Shown: positions 1 to 8,618, numbered from the stretch's first letter. The stretch is DNA of 49,508 bases from Gammaproteobacteria bacterium (GCA_022600935.1 JAHZJL010000072.1:1-49508), one strand, 5' to 3'. The notes: generated by a model not told the origin, from the sequence alone. Made by a program: numbers and translations.

Positions 1-1
1 G

Positions 2-346
2 CAAGGCGCTGCCATTCTGGTACTGAGCGGCATTTTCGGACCACAACGAGAGCCGATCGAATGGCTGAGAAAAGGCCGTATCAAACACTTCAACAAAATC
101 GTCAATCTCATTCATCGAGATGATATTGCCGATATCACCTTTTACCTGCTTGAAAATCAGCTCACTCCATTCGGCGAACGACTGAATCTGACCAACGGAC
201 AGTATCACCGCTGGTCAGACATCGCAGACAACTATGGCATGGAATATTCTGCGATTACGAATAACACAAGTCTCAGTAAATCTGTCAGCAATGCTGCATT
301 ATGCCGTCTATTAGGGAAAAATTTCACCTTTAGAGACTTGTGGTAA
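2..346 (+). CDS. NAD(P)-binding SDR-family protein, YeeZ-like (3' fragment)
   Basis: This reading frame is open from base 2 to a TAA at 344-346 and gives the last 114 residues of a protein whose start lies outside the window. The translation contains LVLSGIFGPQREPIEWLRKG followed by NLIHRDDIADI. This matches the second half of extended short-chain dehydrogenase/epimerase-like proteins of the YeeZ type, where a G-I-Y/F-G-P turn is followed by an R-I-H-x-D-D-I-A segment. The nucleotide-binding Rossmann N-terminus is not visible, so cofactor and substrate cannot be judged. The following gene is on the opposite strand and converges on it. The family assignment rests on these motifs only. Confidence 0.6.
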   Translation, partial: QGAAILVLSGIFGPQREPIEWLRKGRIKHFNKIVNLIHRDDIADITFYLLENQLTPFGERLNLTNGQYHRWSDIADNYGMEYSAITNNTSLSKSVSNAALCRLLGKNFTFRDLW

Positions 347-450
347 ATCTCAAAGGATACCAGGAGCAATTTTTTAATTTCCCGGTTCAGTCCAGGCATC
401 GAAAAAAAAGACTGAGACCTGGAAAATTCTCTTGATAGTTTAAGTCTTCG

Positions 451-2604
451 TTAACGTACTCTCAAAGCAGCTGTATCGTCGCCATTCGCAGAAGCAATCT
501 GGCCGAATAATTGTTCACCGAGCTGAAACGTTTGAACATTTTCCGTGACGTGGAAACGTTCGGGGTCACGGGATTGCTCTTCTTGCATGTGAATTGAGCG
601 GTTATTAATGGTGTAGGGTTGATGATTCATCGAATTGTCATTGATCTCAAAATTGAGAGTTTCTGAGCCTGAGTCGGTGTTCACCGTCAGGTTTCCATTC
701 GATTGTGGATGATAAACCGCCATATAACCAACACGTTCTGATATAAACTGATTCTGGTTACTTTCCTGTTGATAAAAAGCAGCCTGGAATCCACTGGAGT
801 TGACATTGCGACTTCTGGCCATGACAGCTCGATCATTGTCAGCGCTCTGAACTGTCAGGAAAACTGCTGGAGCTTGTGGAAATGCGCCAGAAAATGATAC
901 AGGTTGCCAGCGCGGTGATGTATTCAAGTCAAACCAGCCAAATTCGATGACAGTTCCATCATCCAGCTGAACCTGTCCGGGCTCTCCTGCCATAACTGCA
1001 ATTTGTTCATTAAGGTGAAAGCCGTCCAGATATTCATATTCCTTGAAACGAATGTCAAATTGTCCAGGCGAAACATTATTGATTTGAGCGACACCGGGTT
1101 GAAAACCATTTAAAGTTGGAATTCCGGCAATAATAACCGGAGTGCGCTCAAAGCTCACCGGGTCCGGTATTTGAATCGTTTTCCAGCCATGGTTGATTGT
1201 GGTCGATGTTGAATAAACAGTGGTCGTGTTATCAATGGGCGTGGAAACAGTAGGTGTTGCAACCTGCGGGACGGTTTGCTTGAATGCAGGGCTTGGCAGC
1301 CAGCCTGGATTGGATGCCTGGCCGTTACTTTGGTAGGCTCCTATATCGTGCGGGAATTGCCGGGTTTGGCCGTTAAAGTCATGGGTCACTGCATAAGCTG
1401 GATCTGCTGCTGCAACCAATGGTGATTGAGATGTCGGCCAGAAATTCAGAATACCAAGATCGGTAAAATCCAATTCAGCTGCTCGTCCATCAATGTACGA
1501 GGTGTCATTGATATGTGCCGATGCATCAAATGCGATCCCTTCGGTCAGATTTGTTGAAACAGCATTGGCTCCGCTGTGGCTGTCAATAGCAACCTGGCCG
1601 GGAGAATAGACCGCGTTATTGGCAAACACCATATTGGTCGCATTTTCCCAGCGTAACAACACACCGAGTTGATTGTTATACAACGTGTTGTGAATAAAAC
1701 TTGTGTTGGCGACATACGGCACTGCAACATGATGAAAGGATATGATGCCGGTTTCGTTATCAAACAGAATATTGTTACGCACAATGGCATCCGAGACTGC
1801 CGCGATACCTTCCAGACTGTTCCAGACAACATTGCCTTCAATCAGATTGGGCGCTCCGCCACCATACACGAAAATGCCCGGAAACGGTCTGTTATAAATG
1901 ACATTGTCGCGAATGATGATATTCTGCGAATTAAATTTAACTTCAATACCGTCACCCTGCGTGGTTCCTGGCAGAACATCATGGATCAGATTATGTGCTA
2001 TCAGGGAATTGCTCAATGAACAGTCACCTTCGTGACAGCCAATATACATGCCTTCGCCAGTACCCTGATCAATACCGGTATTATAGATATGGTTGTTTCG
2101 AATGGTGAAATTGTGAGAATTGTTCTTGGTATTGATTCCGACATCGATATCGTGAATCACCAGATCCTGTAACACGATATGGTGAGATGGTGATCCGCTG
2201 ACCTTGATACCGTCACCGCCGTTACCTGTCACCTCCAGCCCTTGAATAGTAAGATAAGCTGCGCCCTCTATATTCAGGGTGTTTTGCACAGGTGCATCTG
2301 AAGGTCTGGTGATCAGCGGCCTTGCTTCTCCACTCGCTGCTTTAATCACAACAGGTTGATCGGAGGTTCCCTGAGCATGAATGCTGATACGCCCTTGGTC
2401 AGAGTACACACCGGCATGGACGATTAAGGTATCACCGGCTTGCAGTGATTCGACAGCATCTTCAAAGCTGTCACCCGGCCTCAGATCAATGGTTTGTGCA
2501 AGCGCCAGGCAATGGTTCAGCAATAAGCAAAAACCTGTGAGAATTACTCTTTTGTTTATGAATCCAGTTCGATGAGTCTGGTGTTGATGTCGTGTAATGT
2601 TCAT
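451..2604 (-). CDS. Secreted right-handed beta-helix protein with C-terminal H-type-lectin-like domain
   Basis: The 717-residue protein begins with a basic region and a hydrophobic signal segment (about residues 18-37, ending near LALAQ). Residues about 40-420 are built of short repeats rich in N-x-I/V and G-I motifs (for example HNLIHDVLPG, RDNVIYNRPF, EGNVVWNSLE). This is the pattern of parallel beta-helix proteins of the NosD/pectate-lyase-like fold. After a Thr/Ser-rich linker (about 430-470), the segment from HGWKTIQIPD to FKEYEYLDGFH resembles the H-type lectin domain (GWQ...P.V.....D.R..E..Y.DG). The likely location is periplasmic, outer-surface or secreted, with a polysaccharide-related role, but no catalytic residues can be assigned. 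It is monocistronic, with long non-coding DNA upstream. An adhesin is an alternative to a polysaccharide lyase. Confidence 0.65.
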   Translation of the reverse strand: MNITRHQHQTHRTGFINKRVILTGFCLLLNHCLALAQTIDLRPGDSFEDAVESLQAGDTLIVHAGVYSDQGRISIHAQGTSDQPVVIKAASGEARPLITRPSDAPVQNTLNIEGAAYLTIQGLEVTGNGGDGIKVSGSPSHHIVLQDLVIHDIDVGINTKNNSHNFTIRNNHIYNTGIDQGTGEGMYIGCHEGDCSLSNSLIAHNLIHDVLPGTTQGDGIEVKFNSQNIIIRDNVIYNRPFPGIFVYGGGAPNLIEGNVVWNSLEGIAAVSDAIVRNNILFDNETGIISFHHVAVPYVANTSFIHNTLYNNQLGVLLRWENATNMVFANNAVYSPGQVAIDSHSGANAVSTNLTEGIAFDASAHINDTSYIDGRAAELDFTDLGILNFWPTSQSPLVAAADPAYAVTHDFNGQTRQFPHDIGAYQSNGQASNPGWLPSPAFKQTVPQVATPTVSTPIDNTTTVYSTSTTINHGWKTIQIPDPVSFERTPVIIAGIPTLNGFQPGVAQINNVSPGQFDIRFKEYEYLDGFHLNEQIAVMAGEPGQVQLDDGTVIEFGWFDLNTSPRWQPVSFSGAFPQAPAVFLTVQSADNDRAVMARSRNVNSSGFQAAFYQQESNQNQFISERVGYMAVYHPQSNGNLTVNTDSGSETLNFEINDNSMNHQPYTINNRSIHMQEEQSRDPERFHVTENVQTFQLGEQLFGQIASANGDDTAALRVR

Positions 2605-3240
2605 TATGATTTAACTCGTTGTATTGAATTTTTGATCAAACGTCTCCACTGCGTTAACAATACCAGTAAACAAGTATTTCAAAGCGCATCCAGTGCCGGG
2701 AATTCATGATGTCATTCAATTCAGGAATAAGTAATCACGAAAGATGGATTTGGAGAGTTATTAATTGTCGACTATTGGTTTAAAACCTGAGCATGATGAC
2801 TGTCCTTGAGTTTTGAAAAACAATAGCGTTATGTCGCAAAGCCAATGACTTTTACTGAATTGAAATTTGGCATGCTTCGCCAATTGATTCTTACCCTAAT
2901 GCTTGACTCGTCATGCAGAATACATATTGCAATGCCAGCCTTTCTCATCAGGCATGAAGCAAATACCATCAGGAATTGCGTTTGTAACCAGGAGCTAAAT
3001 TTCGGTTGTTGTTATGAGTCCCGAGCGGGTCAGATCAGTTCAACTGGACAGGCAGTTCACAGTCATTCTGAATGCAACCTGTGTTGACTGAATTGATCAA
3101 TCGCGGAATGGCCTTAAAACACCAGTGCAAACGTTGTTTAACCGGTGTATTGCATAAAGCCTGTCACATTGACACTCAGTGTAGTCAATAATTCAAATTC
3201 TTTACGTGATTTGACACTTTTGTGAATAATTGCCTGCAGT
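2605..3240. other. Long non-coding interval with no recognised gene
   Basis: This interval lies upstream of the beta-helix gene and downstream of the protease gene, both on the minus strand. It must contain the promoter of the beta-helix gene. The only open frame (2845-3087, plus strand, 80 codons) is cysteine-rich, has no ribosome-binding site and looks like chance. I see no strong hairpin, tRNA or transposon end. Confidence 0.5.
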
Positions 3241-4104
3241 TCACTGTTTCCATTCAGTAATTTTATAATCACCGGCAATTAATTTTGGAGCTGTTTCAGC
3301 GATGGTCTCAGCCGGAATTGCCCAGCCTATAGAGGAGTAAACGATGGTTTTGTTTTGCTGCTTGTCATCCTTGAATTTATAGTTGATTGCCGAATACACC
3401 ATGCCAATCAATTTTCCCTGCAAATCGATTAACGGACCACCAGAATCACCTTCCAGAAATCCGCCATCAAGTTGATGAACCGGGGTATCAAACAGTTTTT
3501 CGGTTCGGTAAGCAGCGCTGATTGGTCGCCATTGCAGTGACCAGGAAAAACCCAATGGGTGTCCGAGTGAAAAAGCCAGCTCACCTTGTTGAACTCGATG
3601 CGTAGCCAGTGCCAGAGGCGCAGGCAGATCATCAGGCTCTATCTTGATTGCCGCCAGATCTGTTTTGGGATCAATGCCTATGACCTGACCCTTGGTTTTG
3701 CGACCATCGCTGAATTCAATGTTTACGAATTCAGTATAGAACGTCTCGATCTTGTCTTCTTTTTCTGCACGCACATCGACTCTGACAACATGGTCAGTGG
3801 TTAAAATATATCCGTCCTCGGAATAAATAAATCCAGTGCCTGTTTTATAGGCAAACGACAGATCAGAACTGATCAACACAATGCTGGGTTTAGCCTCTGC
3901 AGCGAGCTTCATCATACTCTGCGACAAACTGGCCGGCGTTCCATGCGCTGCTCTGGCAGCCATTAAATCAACCTTGAGACGATCAACCTCCGCTTTGAGT
4001 TGGGAAAAATGCTTTGTACGGACAGATTGCTGTGAACATCCTGGGAGAATAACAGTCATCATCACGATAATACACATCACCCACTGTTGGAACTGTTGTT
4101 TCAT
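3241..4104 (-). CDS. Trypsin-like serine protease lipoprotein (HtrA/Deg-like, no PDZ domain)
   Basis: The 287-residue protein starts with a lipoprotein signal, a hydrophobic stretch ending in the lipobox LPGC with Cys23 as the lipidation site. A short amphipathic, possibly coiled-coil segment follows (residues 30-52). The rest is a chymotrypsin-fold protease with a complete triad: His105 in TTDHVV, Asp149 in DPKTDLAAIK and Ser221 in GDSGGPL. This is the HtrA/Deg core, but the protein ends soon after the protease domain and has no PDZ domain, unlike DegP/DegS at 350 residues or more. It probably acts in the periplasm, anchored to a membrane, in envelope protein quality control or a dedicated cleavage. 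The gap to ubiX upstream is 80 bp, so it may or may not be co-transcribed. Confidence 0.8.
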   Translation of the reverse strand: MKQQFQQWVMCIIVMMTVILPGCSQQSVRTKHFSQLKAEVDRLKVDLMAARAAHGTPASLSQSMMKLAAEAKPSIVLISSDLSFAYKTGTGFIYSEDGYILTTDHVVRVDVRAEKEDKIETFYTEFVNIEFSDGRKTKGQVIGIDPKTDLAAIKIEPDDLPAPLALATHRVQQGELAFSLGHPLGFSWSLQWRPISAAYRTEKLFDTPVHQLDGGFLEGDSGGPLIDLQGKLIGMVYSAINYKFKDDKQQNKTIVYSSIGWAIPAETIAETAPKLIAGDYKITEWKQ

Positions 4105-4184
4105 AACTTGCCTGGTATAGTTGATTTATTTTTGGTGTGTCAATTGTATTGAGTGTGAATCATGCCAAGCGTTGTTCAAAATCG

Positions 4185-4760
4185 CTATATTCCCTGCCAG
4201 GGTGTTAACAAGTCATCACAGGGAACATCATAAAAACGCAAAACACGCCCGACAGTTTCATCGACCAGATCAGCAATGGTCTTGGGGCGGATATAAAATG
4301 CCGGTACCGGCGAATAAATAATGCCTCCCATTTCAGTCACAGCTTGCATGTTTTTGATGTGTGCAAGTGAATACGGTGTTTCGCGAGGCATGACAACAAG
4401 TCTGCGCCGTTCTTTAAGGACAACATCTGCGGAACGGCTGATCAGGTTATCTGAAAATGCATGCGCAATGCAGGCCAGGGTTTTCATGGAACAAGGCGCG
4501 ACAATCATACCGGTAGTTTCGAAACTGCCGCTGGCAATTGGCGCTGCGATATTATTGATATCGTAAACCTTGTCGGCAAGATTAAAAAAATCTTTCTTTT
4601 TCAAATCCAGTTCATAGTGGATATTCAAAATTCCAGCCGCCGATATCACTAAATGTGATTCCCAATCGTCCAGTGCGCTAAGAATCTGTAGCATCCGGTA
4701 AGGATAAATCGCCCCTGTGGCGCCGGTGATGCCAATGATCAATCGTTTGTTGTCAGCCAT
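4185..4760 (-). CDS. ubiX: Flavin prenyltransferase UbiX
   Basis: This enzyme attaches a prenyl group to FMN to make prenylated FMN, the cofactor of the UbiD decarboxylase in ubiquinone synthesis. The start is placed at the ATG beginning MADNKRLIIGITGATGAIY, giving 191 residues. An upstream in-frame start would add 16 poorly conserved residues lying inside pip. Family signatures include the N-terminal ITGATGAIY FMN-binding loop, SGSFETTGMIVAPCSMKTLA, the VVLKERR and PRETP segments, and PVPAFYIRPKTI near the C-terminus. Length is typical. The gene overlaps the 3' end of pip by 8 bp, so the two are translationally coupled in one operon. Confidence 0.9.
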   Translation of the reverse strand: MADNKRLIIGITGATGAIYPYRMLQILSALDDWESHLVISAAGILNIHYELDLKKKDFFNLADKVYDINNIAAPIASGSFETTGMIVAPCSMKTLACIAHAFSDNLISRSADVVLKERRRLVVMPRETPYSLAHIKNMQAVTEMGGIIYSPVPAFYIRPKTIADLVDETVGRVLRFYDVPCDDLLTPWQGI

Positions 4761-5733
4761 GTGTATTAACCAACAACTGCTCGGCAACGCAATCCGTAGC
4801 ATGAACAAGTGCGTCGATCATTTCATCTCCTTTGGCTATATGTCCACTGTTCGGCAAACAGAGATACCTGGCCTGGGGTAAAGCATTTTTCAATGACCAG
4901 GCCGCTTCTAGCGGACACACAAGATCCTGCTGTCCGTGAATGATTGTGGTGGGAATCTGTGCAAGCACAGTGCAGTTCTCCAGAATCTGATTGTTATCGA
5001 CAAAATACCGGTGTCTGGCGTAATGGGCCTCAATTTTGACCTGTTTCAGCATTTGTTCCTGATCCTGTTTCTGGTCCAGTTCTTGAAAGGCAGACAGATC
5101 AAATGCATTACCCAGTGCGACTTGTGCTCCCCAGATAGACCAGCCCAGCGCTGCATTCATCTGTTGCTGTTGGTTGCCGTTAAACAATAATTCCAGAAAA
5201 ACCGGCATCACATCCGTGGCCACACCCTGATGGTCGATCAAAGTCATGAATTGATGCCACATCTCGGGGTAAATCCAGTTAGCGCCAGATTCAGCATACC
5301 AGTGTAAATCGGAATCCCTGGCCAGAAAGCTGCCTCTCAGGATCATGGCTGACACTGCATCGGGATGGCGCTGGGCGTAGAGCAAGGCAAGCGTTGCCCC
5401 CCATGAACCACCAAACAACACCCATTGTTCAATGTTCAGATGTTGACGAATCTGTTCAAGATCATCGATTAAATGCCAGGTTGTATTGTCTTGTAACTCG
5501 CCATATGGCCTGGATCGGCCACAACCACGCTGATCAAACAGGATAATCCGGTATCGCCCGGGATCGAAAAAGCAGCGGTGATCGGGTTTACATCCGGAGG
5601 CTGGACCACCATGCAGATACAAAACGGGTAGACCTTCAGGGTTACCACATTGTTCAAAGTAAACACTGTGCAAGGTGTCGACATCCAGATGTCGAAACGA
5701 ATACGGCTCTATGTCCGGATATAACTGTTTCAT
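4753..5733 (-). CDS. pip: Proline iminopeptidase (peptidase family S33)
   Basis: This cytoplasmic alpha/beta-hydrolase removes N-terminal proline from peptides. The 326-residue length is typical. The oxyanion motif HGGPASG is at residues 41-47, and the nucleophile elbow GGSWGATLAL carries Ser110. The acid is probably the Asp in HGQQDLVCP and the catalytic His is in NSGHIAKGD near residue 297. The sequence DQRGCGRSRP after the first strand is also diagnostic. It is the first gene of a pip-ubiX pair on the minus strand. About 260 bp separate it from the divergent pilin operon. Confidence 0.9.
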   Translation of the reverse strand: MKQLYPDIEPYSFRHLDVDTLHSVYFEQCGNPEGLPVLYLHGGPASGCKPDHRCFFDPGRYRIILFDQRGCGRSRPYGELQDNTTWHLIDDLEQIRQHLNIEQWVLFGGSWGATLALLYAQRHPDAVSAMILRGSFLARDSDLHWYAESGANWIYPEMWHQFMTLIDHQGVATDVMPVFLELLFNGNQQQQMNAALGWSIWGAQVALGNAFDLSAFQELDQKQDQEQMLKQVKIEAHYARHRYFVDNNQILENCTVLAQIPTTIIHGQQDLVCPLEAAWSLKNALPQARYLCLPNSGHIAKGDEMIDALVHATDCVAEQLLVNTHG

Positions 5734-5895
5734 AGGAGAAGTAAAAAACTGTCAATCATACTGACTGAATCGAGAAATTGCCAGTGACAGACTGATTCGA
5801 ATCGGATTGACCATTAATTATACGAATAAAACACCTAGTTAACAAAAAGTTACGAAATTATGGCTACACTCATATCGGTGAATGAAAAAAGTTTG

Positions 5896-5925
5896 ACCGT
5901 TTACACGTTTGTTTCAACCGTTGAT
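5896..5925 (+). promoter_or_regulatory. Candidate LytTR/AlgR-type direct repeat upstream of pilin operon 1
   Basis: Two 9-bp half-sites, ACCGTTTAC (5896-5904) and ACCGTTGAT (5917-5925), lie 21 bp apart start to start, with a 12-bp spacer. LytTR regulators typically bind imperfect direct repeats of the form WMMGTTNRK spaced about two helical turns apart. The second half-site fits exactly and the first misses only the last base. The pair ends 10 bp before the -35 of the predicted promoter. AlgR is encoded at 28998-29753 and regulates the equivalent operon in Pseudomonas. Binding here is inference. Confidence 0.5.
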
Positions 5926-5935
5926 CACTAAATTG

Positions 5936-5962
5936 TAAAGAAAATTCCAATTATTCCGATAG
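5936..5962 (+). promoter_or_regulatory. Predicted FliA/sigma28-like promoter of minor-pilin operon 1
   Basis: TAAAGAAA (5936-5943), an 11-bp spacer, then TCCGATAG (5955-5962). The flagellar sigma factor consensus is TAAAGTTT-N11-GCCGATAA. The 15-mer TTCCGATAGTTAAGA at 5954-5968 recurs exactly upstream of the second pilin operon at 17579-17593. The first gene starts 29 bases after the -10 element. Confidence 0.6.
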
Positions 5963-5991
5963 TTAAGATATATGAAAAAGCATAACTGAGG

Positions 5992-6591
5992 ATGATGTTG
6001 ACAAACTTAAACAAATCGCTGCAAGGATTTACAGTGATCGAGTTAATTGTGGCCATGTCGATTGCTGCGATTATTGTGGCTGTCGGCGTTCCAGGATTTC
6101 AATCCCTGATAGCCGGAAATTTGTCTGTAACAACTTCTAATGAATTATTAAAAACATTGGCTGCGGCCAGAAATGAGGCTGTCAAACGAGGTTACCCGGT
6201 TTATGTTTGTACAACAGCAGATCCTGAAGCGGTCAATCCGGTTTGTAATTCTGCAAGTTCGACAAATTGGGATAATGGCTGGTTAATGATGGCAGATGAA
6301 GACAATGACGGTGATTTCAGTGATCAGGCAGAAAACCCTTTAATGGCTCACAGTGCAATCCGAACAGATTTCACGCTGATTGGTCAGGCTGCAATCAAGA
6401 ATCAGGTTGGATTTGAAGCAACAGGTTTTGCAACTCAAGCAGGTTCGATTGTGCTGTGTAGTCCCAGTGTTAAAAATTTTTCAGTCGATAAACACGATGC
6501 CAGTGTAATCATGGTCAATGGTTCTGGCCGGTCACGTGTTTTCAAAGGCGATAGCGGAGCAGTTTCGGTGACATCATGTACCCCAACATAA
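5992..6591 (+). CDS. Type IV pilus minor pilin, FimT/FimU (GspH) family, copy 1
   Basis: The 199-residue protein has a class III signal, a short leader ending in LQG followed by FTVIELIVAMSIAAII, with Glu at position +5 after the predicted PilD cleavage site. This hydrophobic N-terminal helix anchors the pseudopilin in the inner membrane before assembly. The C-terminal part has cysteines and a GspH-like segment (WDNGWLMMADEDNDGDF). As a FimT/FimU-type minor pilin it should help prime pilus assembly. Two adjacent ATGs (5992 and 5995) are possible starts and GAGG lies just before them. It is the first gene of the operon, and its last 16 bases overlap pilV. Confidence 0.85.
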   Translation: MMLTNLNKSLQGFTVIELIVAMSIAAIIVAVGVPGFQSLIAGNLSVTTSNELLKTLAAARNEAVKRGYPVYVCTTADPEAVNPVCNSASSTNWDNGWLMMADEDNDGDFSDQAENPLMAHSAIRTDFTLIGQAAIKNQVGFEATGFATQAGSIVLCSPSVKNFSVDKHDASVIMVNGSGRSRVFKGDSGAVSVTSCTPT

Positions 6592-7112
6592 AGAACAAAC
6601 GACATTCGGATGGATTTACCCTGACTGAAATTCTTGTCAGTCTGCTGGTGTTATCCATTGGCATGCTGGGAATGGCCGGTATACAGATGTCAGGTTTAAA
6701 AAACAGCGCAACATCCACATACCGGACTGATGCAACCCAGTTTGCCTACGATCTTGCTGATGCAATTCGCGCGAATTCTGTCGCTGTGGATGCAAATGTT
6801 TTTCATGATATTGATATTGATGACGATGAGACAGTTACAGACCCTGGGCACAGTTGCATGCAGACGACGACTTCTGCCAGCGTCAGTTCCTGTAGTGCCG
6901 GGGAAATGGCTGCAGTCGATTTATACCACTGGGTAACCAAAGTGAAAAACCGCTTGCCTGGCGCCAGTCTGTCAATCAGTTGCAATGATGTCGATAACTC
7001 TGATGCCGACGACTGTACCGTGCATTCAACTCATACCATCACGTTAAGCTGGAATGAAAATGTGGATGGCGATGTGAACTCTAATTCGTTCAGTTACACC
7101 TTCAGGCCTTGA
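6576..7112 (+). CDS. pilV: Type IV pilus minor pilin PilV, copy 1
   Basis: The 178-residue prepilin has leader MYPNIKNKRHSDG and mature start FTLTEILVSLLVLSIGMLGMAG, which is the classic PilV N-terminus (G-M-L-G-x-A-G-x-Q). Family knowledge places PilV with PilW, PilX and FimU in the priming complex that initiates pilus polymerisation and carries PilY1. The ATG at 6576 lies inside the end of the FimT gene. The stop codon overlaps the pilW start as TGATG, which supports translational coupling. Confidence 0.85.
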   Translation: MYPNIKNKRHSDGFTLTEILVSLLVLSIGMLGMAGIQMSGLKNSATSTYRTDATQFAYDLADAIRANSVAVDANVFHDIDIDDDETVTDPGHSCMQTTTSASVSSCSAGEMAAVDLYHWVTKVKNRLPGASLSISCNDVDNSDADDCTVHSTHTITLSWNENVDGDVNSNSFSYTFRP

Positions 7113-7945
7113 TGATGCAATTTAAACTGACACGCTGGAAACAATCCGGGTTTTCCCTGGTGGAGCTAATGGTAGCAATGCTGGTTGGATTGGTAATCCT
7201 TGGGGCGATTATACAGGTATTTGTGTCCAGTAAAAAAAGTTATCTTGCTGCGGATGATTCATCGTTAATGAATGACAATTCCCGTTACATACTCACCGTG
7301 TTGAATAATCAGTTACGCATGGCCGGGCATTTATTCGAACCATTACTGGGAAGGGATGACAGTCTGGTCAGTCAATCCGTCACATTAACCAATCCATCTG
7401 CGAGCATTACCTTCGATCCGGGTACCTTTCTGTTTGGCACGGCAACTGACAATGGCAACTATGACACCTTGTACATGCGTTTTCAGGGCAGTTCAGCCAA
7501 ACCAATCAAGATTTGCGGGGTCAGCGCTAATTCCGATGCGATTCATATCGTGCGATATTCGGTAACCACAGTTAATTACGAAAAAGGTCCGAATACCGGA
7601 GTGTTGTCCTGTCTAGCCACTAACGGTTCGGTGCAGAATTTTGGTGATCACATCGATATGTTCCGTGTTTTATATGGAATCGACACGGATGGCGACAGTG
7701 TTACTGACAAATATGTTTCTGCCAATAAAGTGTTACCGGTTAATTCAACCAAGCCGGCTAGTGGTTCTGAATGGCAACAGGTTGTCAGCCTCAAAATCGG
7801 TCTCCTGTTACGTTCCAACAATCCAATCAAAAGCAATTCAAATTCTGAGACTTATCAGGTTCTGGACAAAAGCGTGAGCTACTCTGATGCTTTTGCCCGT
7901 AAAGTGGTCACCTCAACTATTTCATTACGGAATCGACTGCCATGA
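7112..7945 (+). CDS. pilW: Type IV pilus minor pilin PilW, copy 1
   Basis: The protein is about 277 residues. The start is taken at the ATG overlapping the pilV stop (TGATG); a TTG one codon earlier is less likely. The prepilin motif is KQSG followed by FSLVELMVAMLVGLVILGAI with Glu+5. The body contains the PilW-type segment DHIDMFRVLYGIDTDGDS near residues 180-195 and LKIGLLLRS near the C-terminus. It should act in the minor-pilin priming complex. Its last bases overlap the pilX start as ATGA. Confidence 0.85.
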   Translation: MMQFKLTRWKQSGFSLVELMVAMLVGLVILGAIIQVFVSSKKSYLAADDSSLMNDNSRYILTVLNNQLRMAGHLFEPLLGRDDSLVSQSVTLTNPSASITFDPGTFLFGTATDNGNYDTLYMRFQGSSAKPIKICGVSANSDAIHIVRYSVTTVNYEKGPNTGVLSCLATNGSVQNFGDHIDMFRVLYGIDTDGDSVTDKYVSANKVLPVNSTKPASGSEWQQVVSLKIGLLLRSNNPIKSNSNSETYQVLDKSVSYSDAFARKVVTSTISLRNRLP

Positions 7946-8499
7946 TGACAATGAAAATAACGAAAAATCAAATTGGCGCTGTATTACCAATTACTCTGAT
8001 TTTTATGGCGTTAATGACACTGGTCGGCGTTTCGACGCTGAGTACCTCGGTGACATCAGAACGAATGGCCGGAAATTATAATGAGGCCAATATTGCATTT
8101 CAGGCTGCTGAAGCGGCATTACGTGACGCAGAACAGGATTTACGTTGTGAGGGCTGCCGGGACAGTGATGCGGTGGCACTGCACGCAATTAGTGGATTGA
8201 CCGGATTTTCTGGTGATTGTAGTCAGGGACTTTGTTTTTCCGGTTCAACATCTGTTGAAGTACTGGAAGGCTCAGATGGTGATGGCAATCCATTACTAAA
8301 CAAGTTTCTCAGTTATGGAGACAAAACAGGCGTAAGCGATGTCTCCGGTGTCACAAACCAGCCTAAATATATTATCGAGGGAAAAAAAGTCTGGCCGCCA
8401 GGCGCAGCAAGCTGGAAATATTATTATGTCATTACCGCTGTGGGGACTGGTAAAACCGGTCATTCCAAAGTGATTTTAAGAGAAAAATTTATGCTTTAA
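7942..8499 (+). CDS. pilX: Type IV pilus minor pilin PilX, copy 1
   Basis: The 185-residue protein has the PilX-type N-terminus: a short basic leader, then GAVLPITLIFMALMTLVGVSTL without the usual Glu+5, as in PilX/GspK-like members. It is followed by SERMAGNYNEANIAFQAAEAALRDAE, the strongly conserved PilX signature. PilX is thought to cap or prime the pilus together with PilV, PilW and PilY1. The gene overlaps pilW by 4 bp (ATGA). It is followed by a 119-bp gap before pilY1 that has no convincing terminator. Confidence 0.85.
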   Translation: MMTMKITKNQIGAVLPITLIFMALMTLVGVSTLSTSVTSERMAGNYNEANIAFQAAEAALRDAEQDLRCEGCRDSDAVALHAISGLTGFSGDCSQGLCFSGSTSVEVLEGSDGDGNPLLNKFLSYGDKTGVSDVSGVTNQPKYIIEGKKVWPPGAASWKYYYVITAVGTGKTGHSKVILREKFML

Positions 8500-8618
8500 C
8501 CAATGAGAACAGATCGCCTGGTCTCTCACTCGAACACTCAAGTCAAGCGTAACCTTTTAAAAAATACACTGAAATTTACTTTGAATTTTCAGATACAAAC
8601 AAATATAAAGTGCAGACA

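Noticed and set aside
347-450. Hairpin (TCCAGG/CCTGGA) as terminator between the first two genes
   Set aside because: Only 6-bp arms with a loop of about 21 nt and no properly placed T-run; too weak to annotate.
2845-3087. Small plus-strand open frame of 80 codons in the gap before the protease gene
   Set aside because: No ribosome-binding site, odd cysteine-rich composition, no recognisable motif or signal peptide; looks like chance in a gene-free interval.
5870-5895. Possible sigma28 site on the minus strand (ACCGATAT) for pip
   Set aside because: The -10 resembles the consensus but no TAAAG-like -35 is present 11 bp before it.
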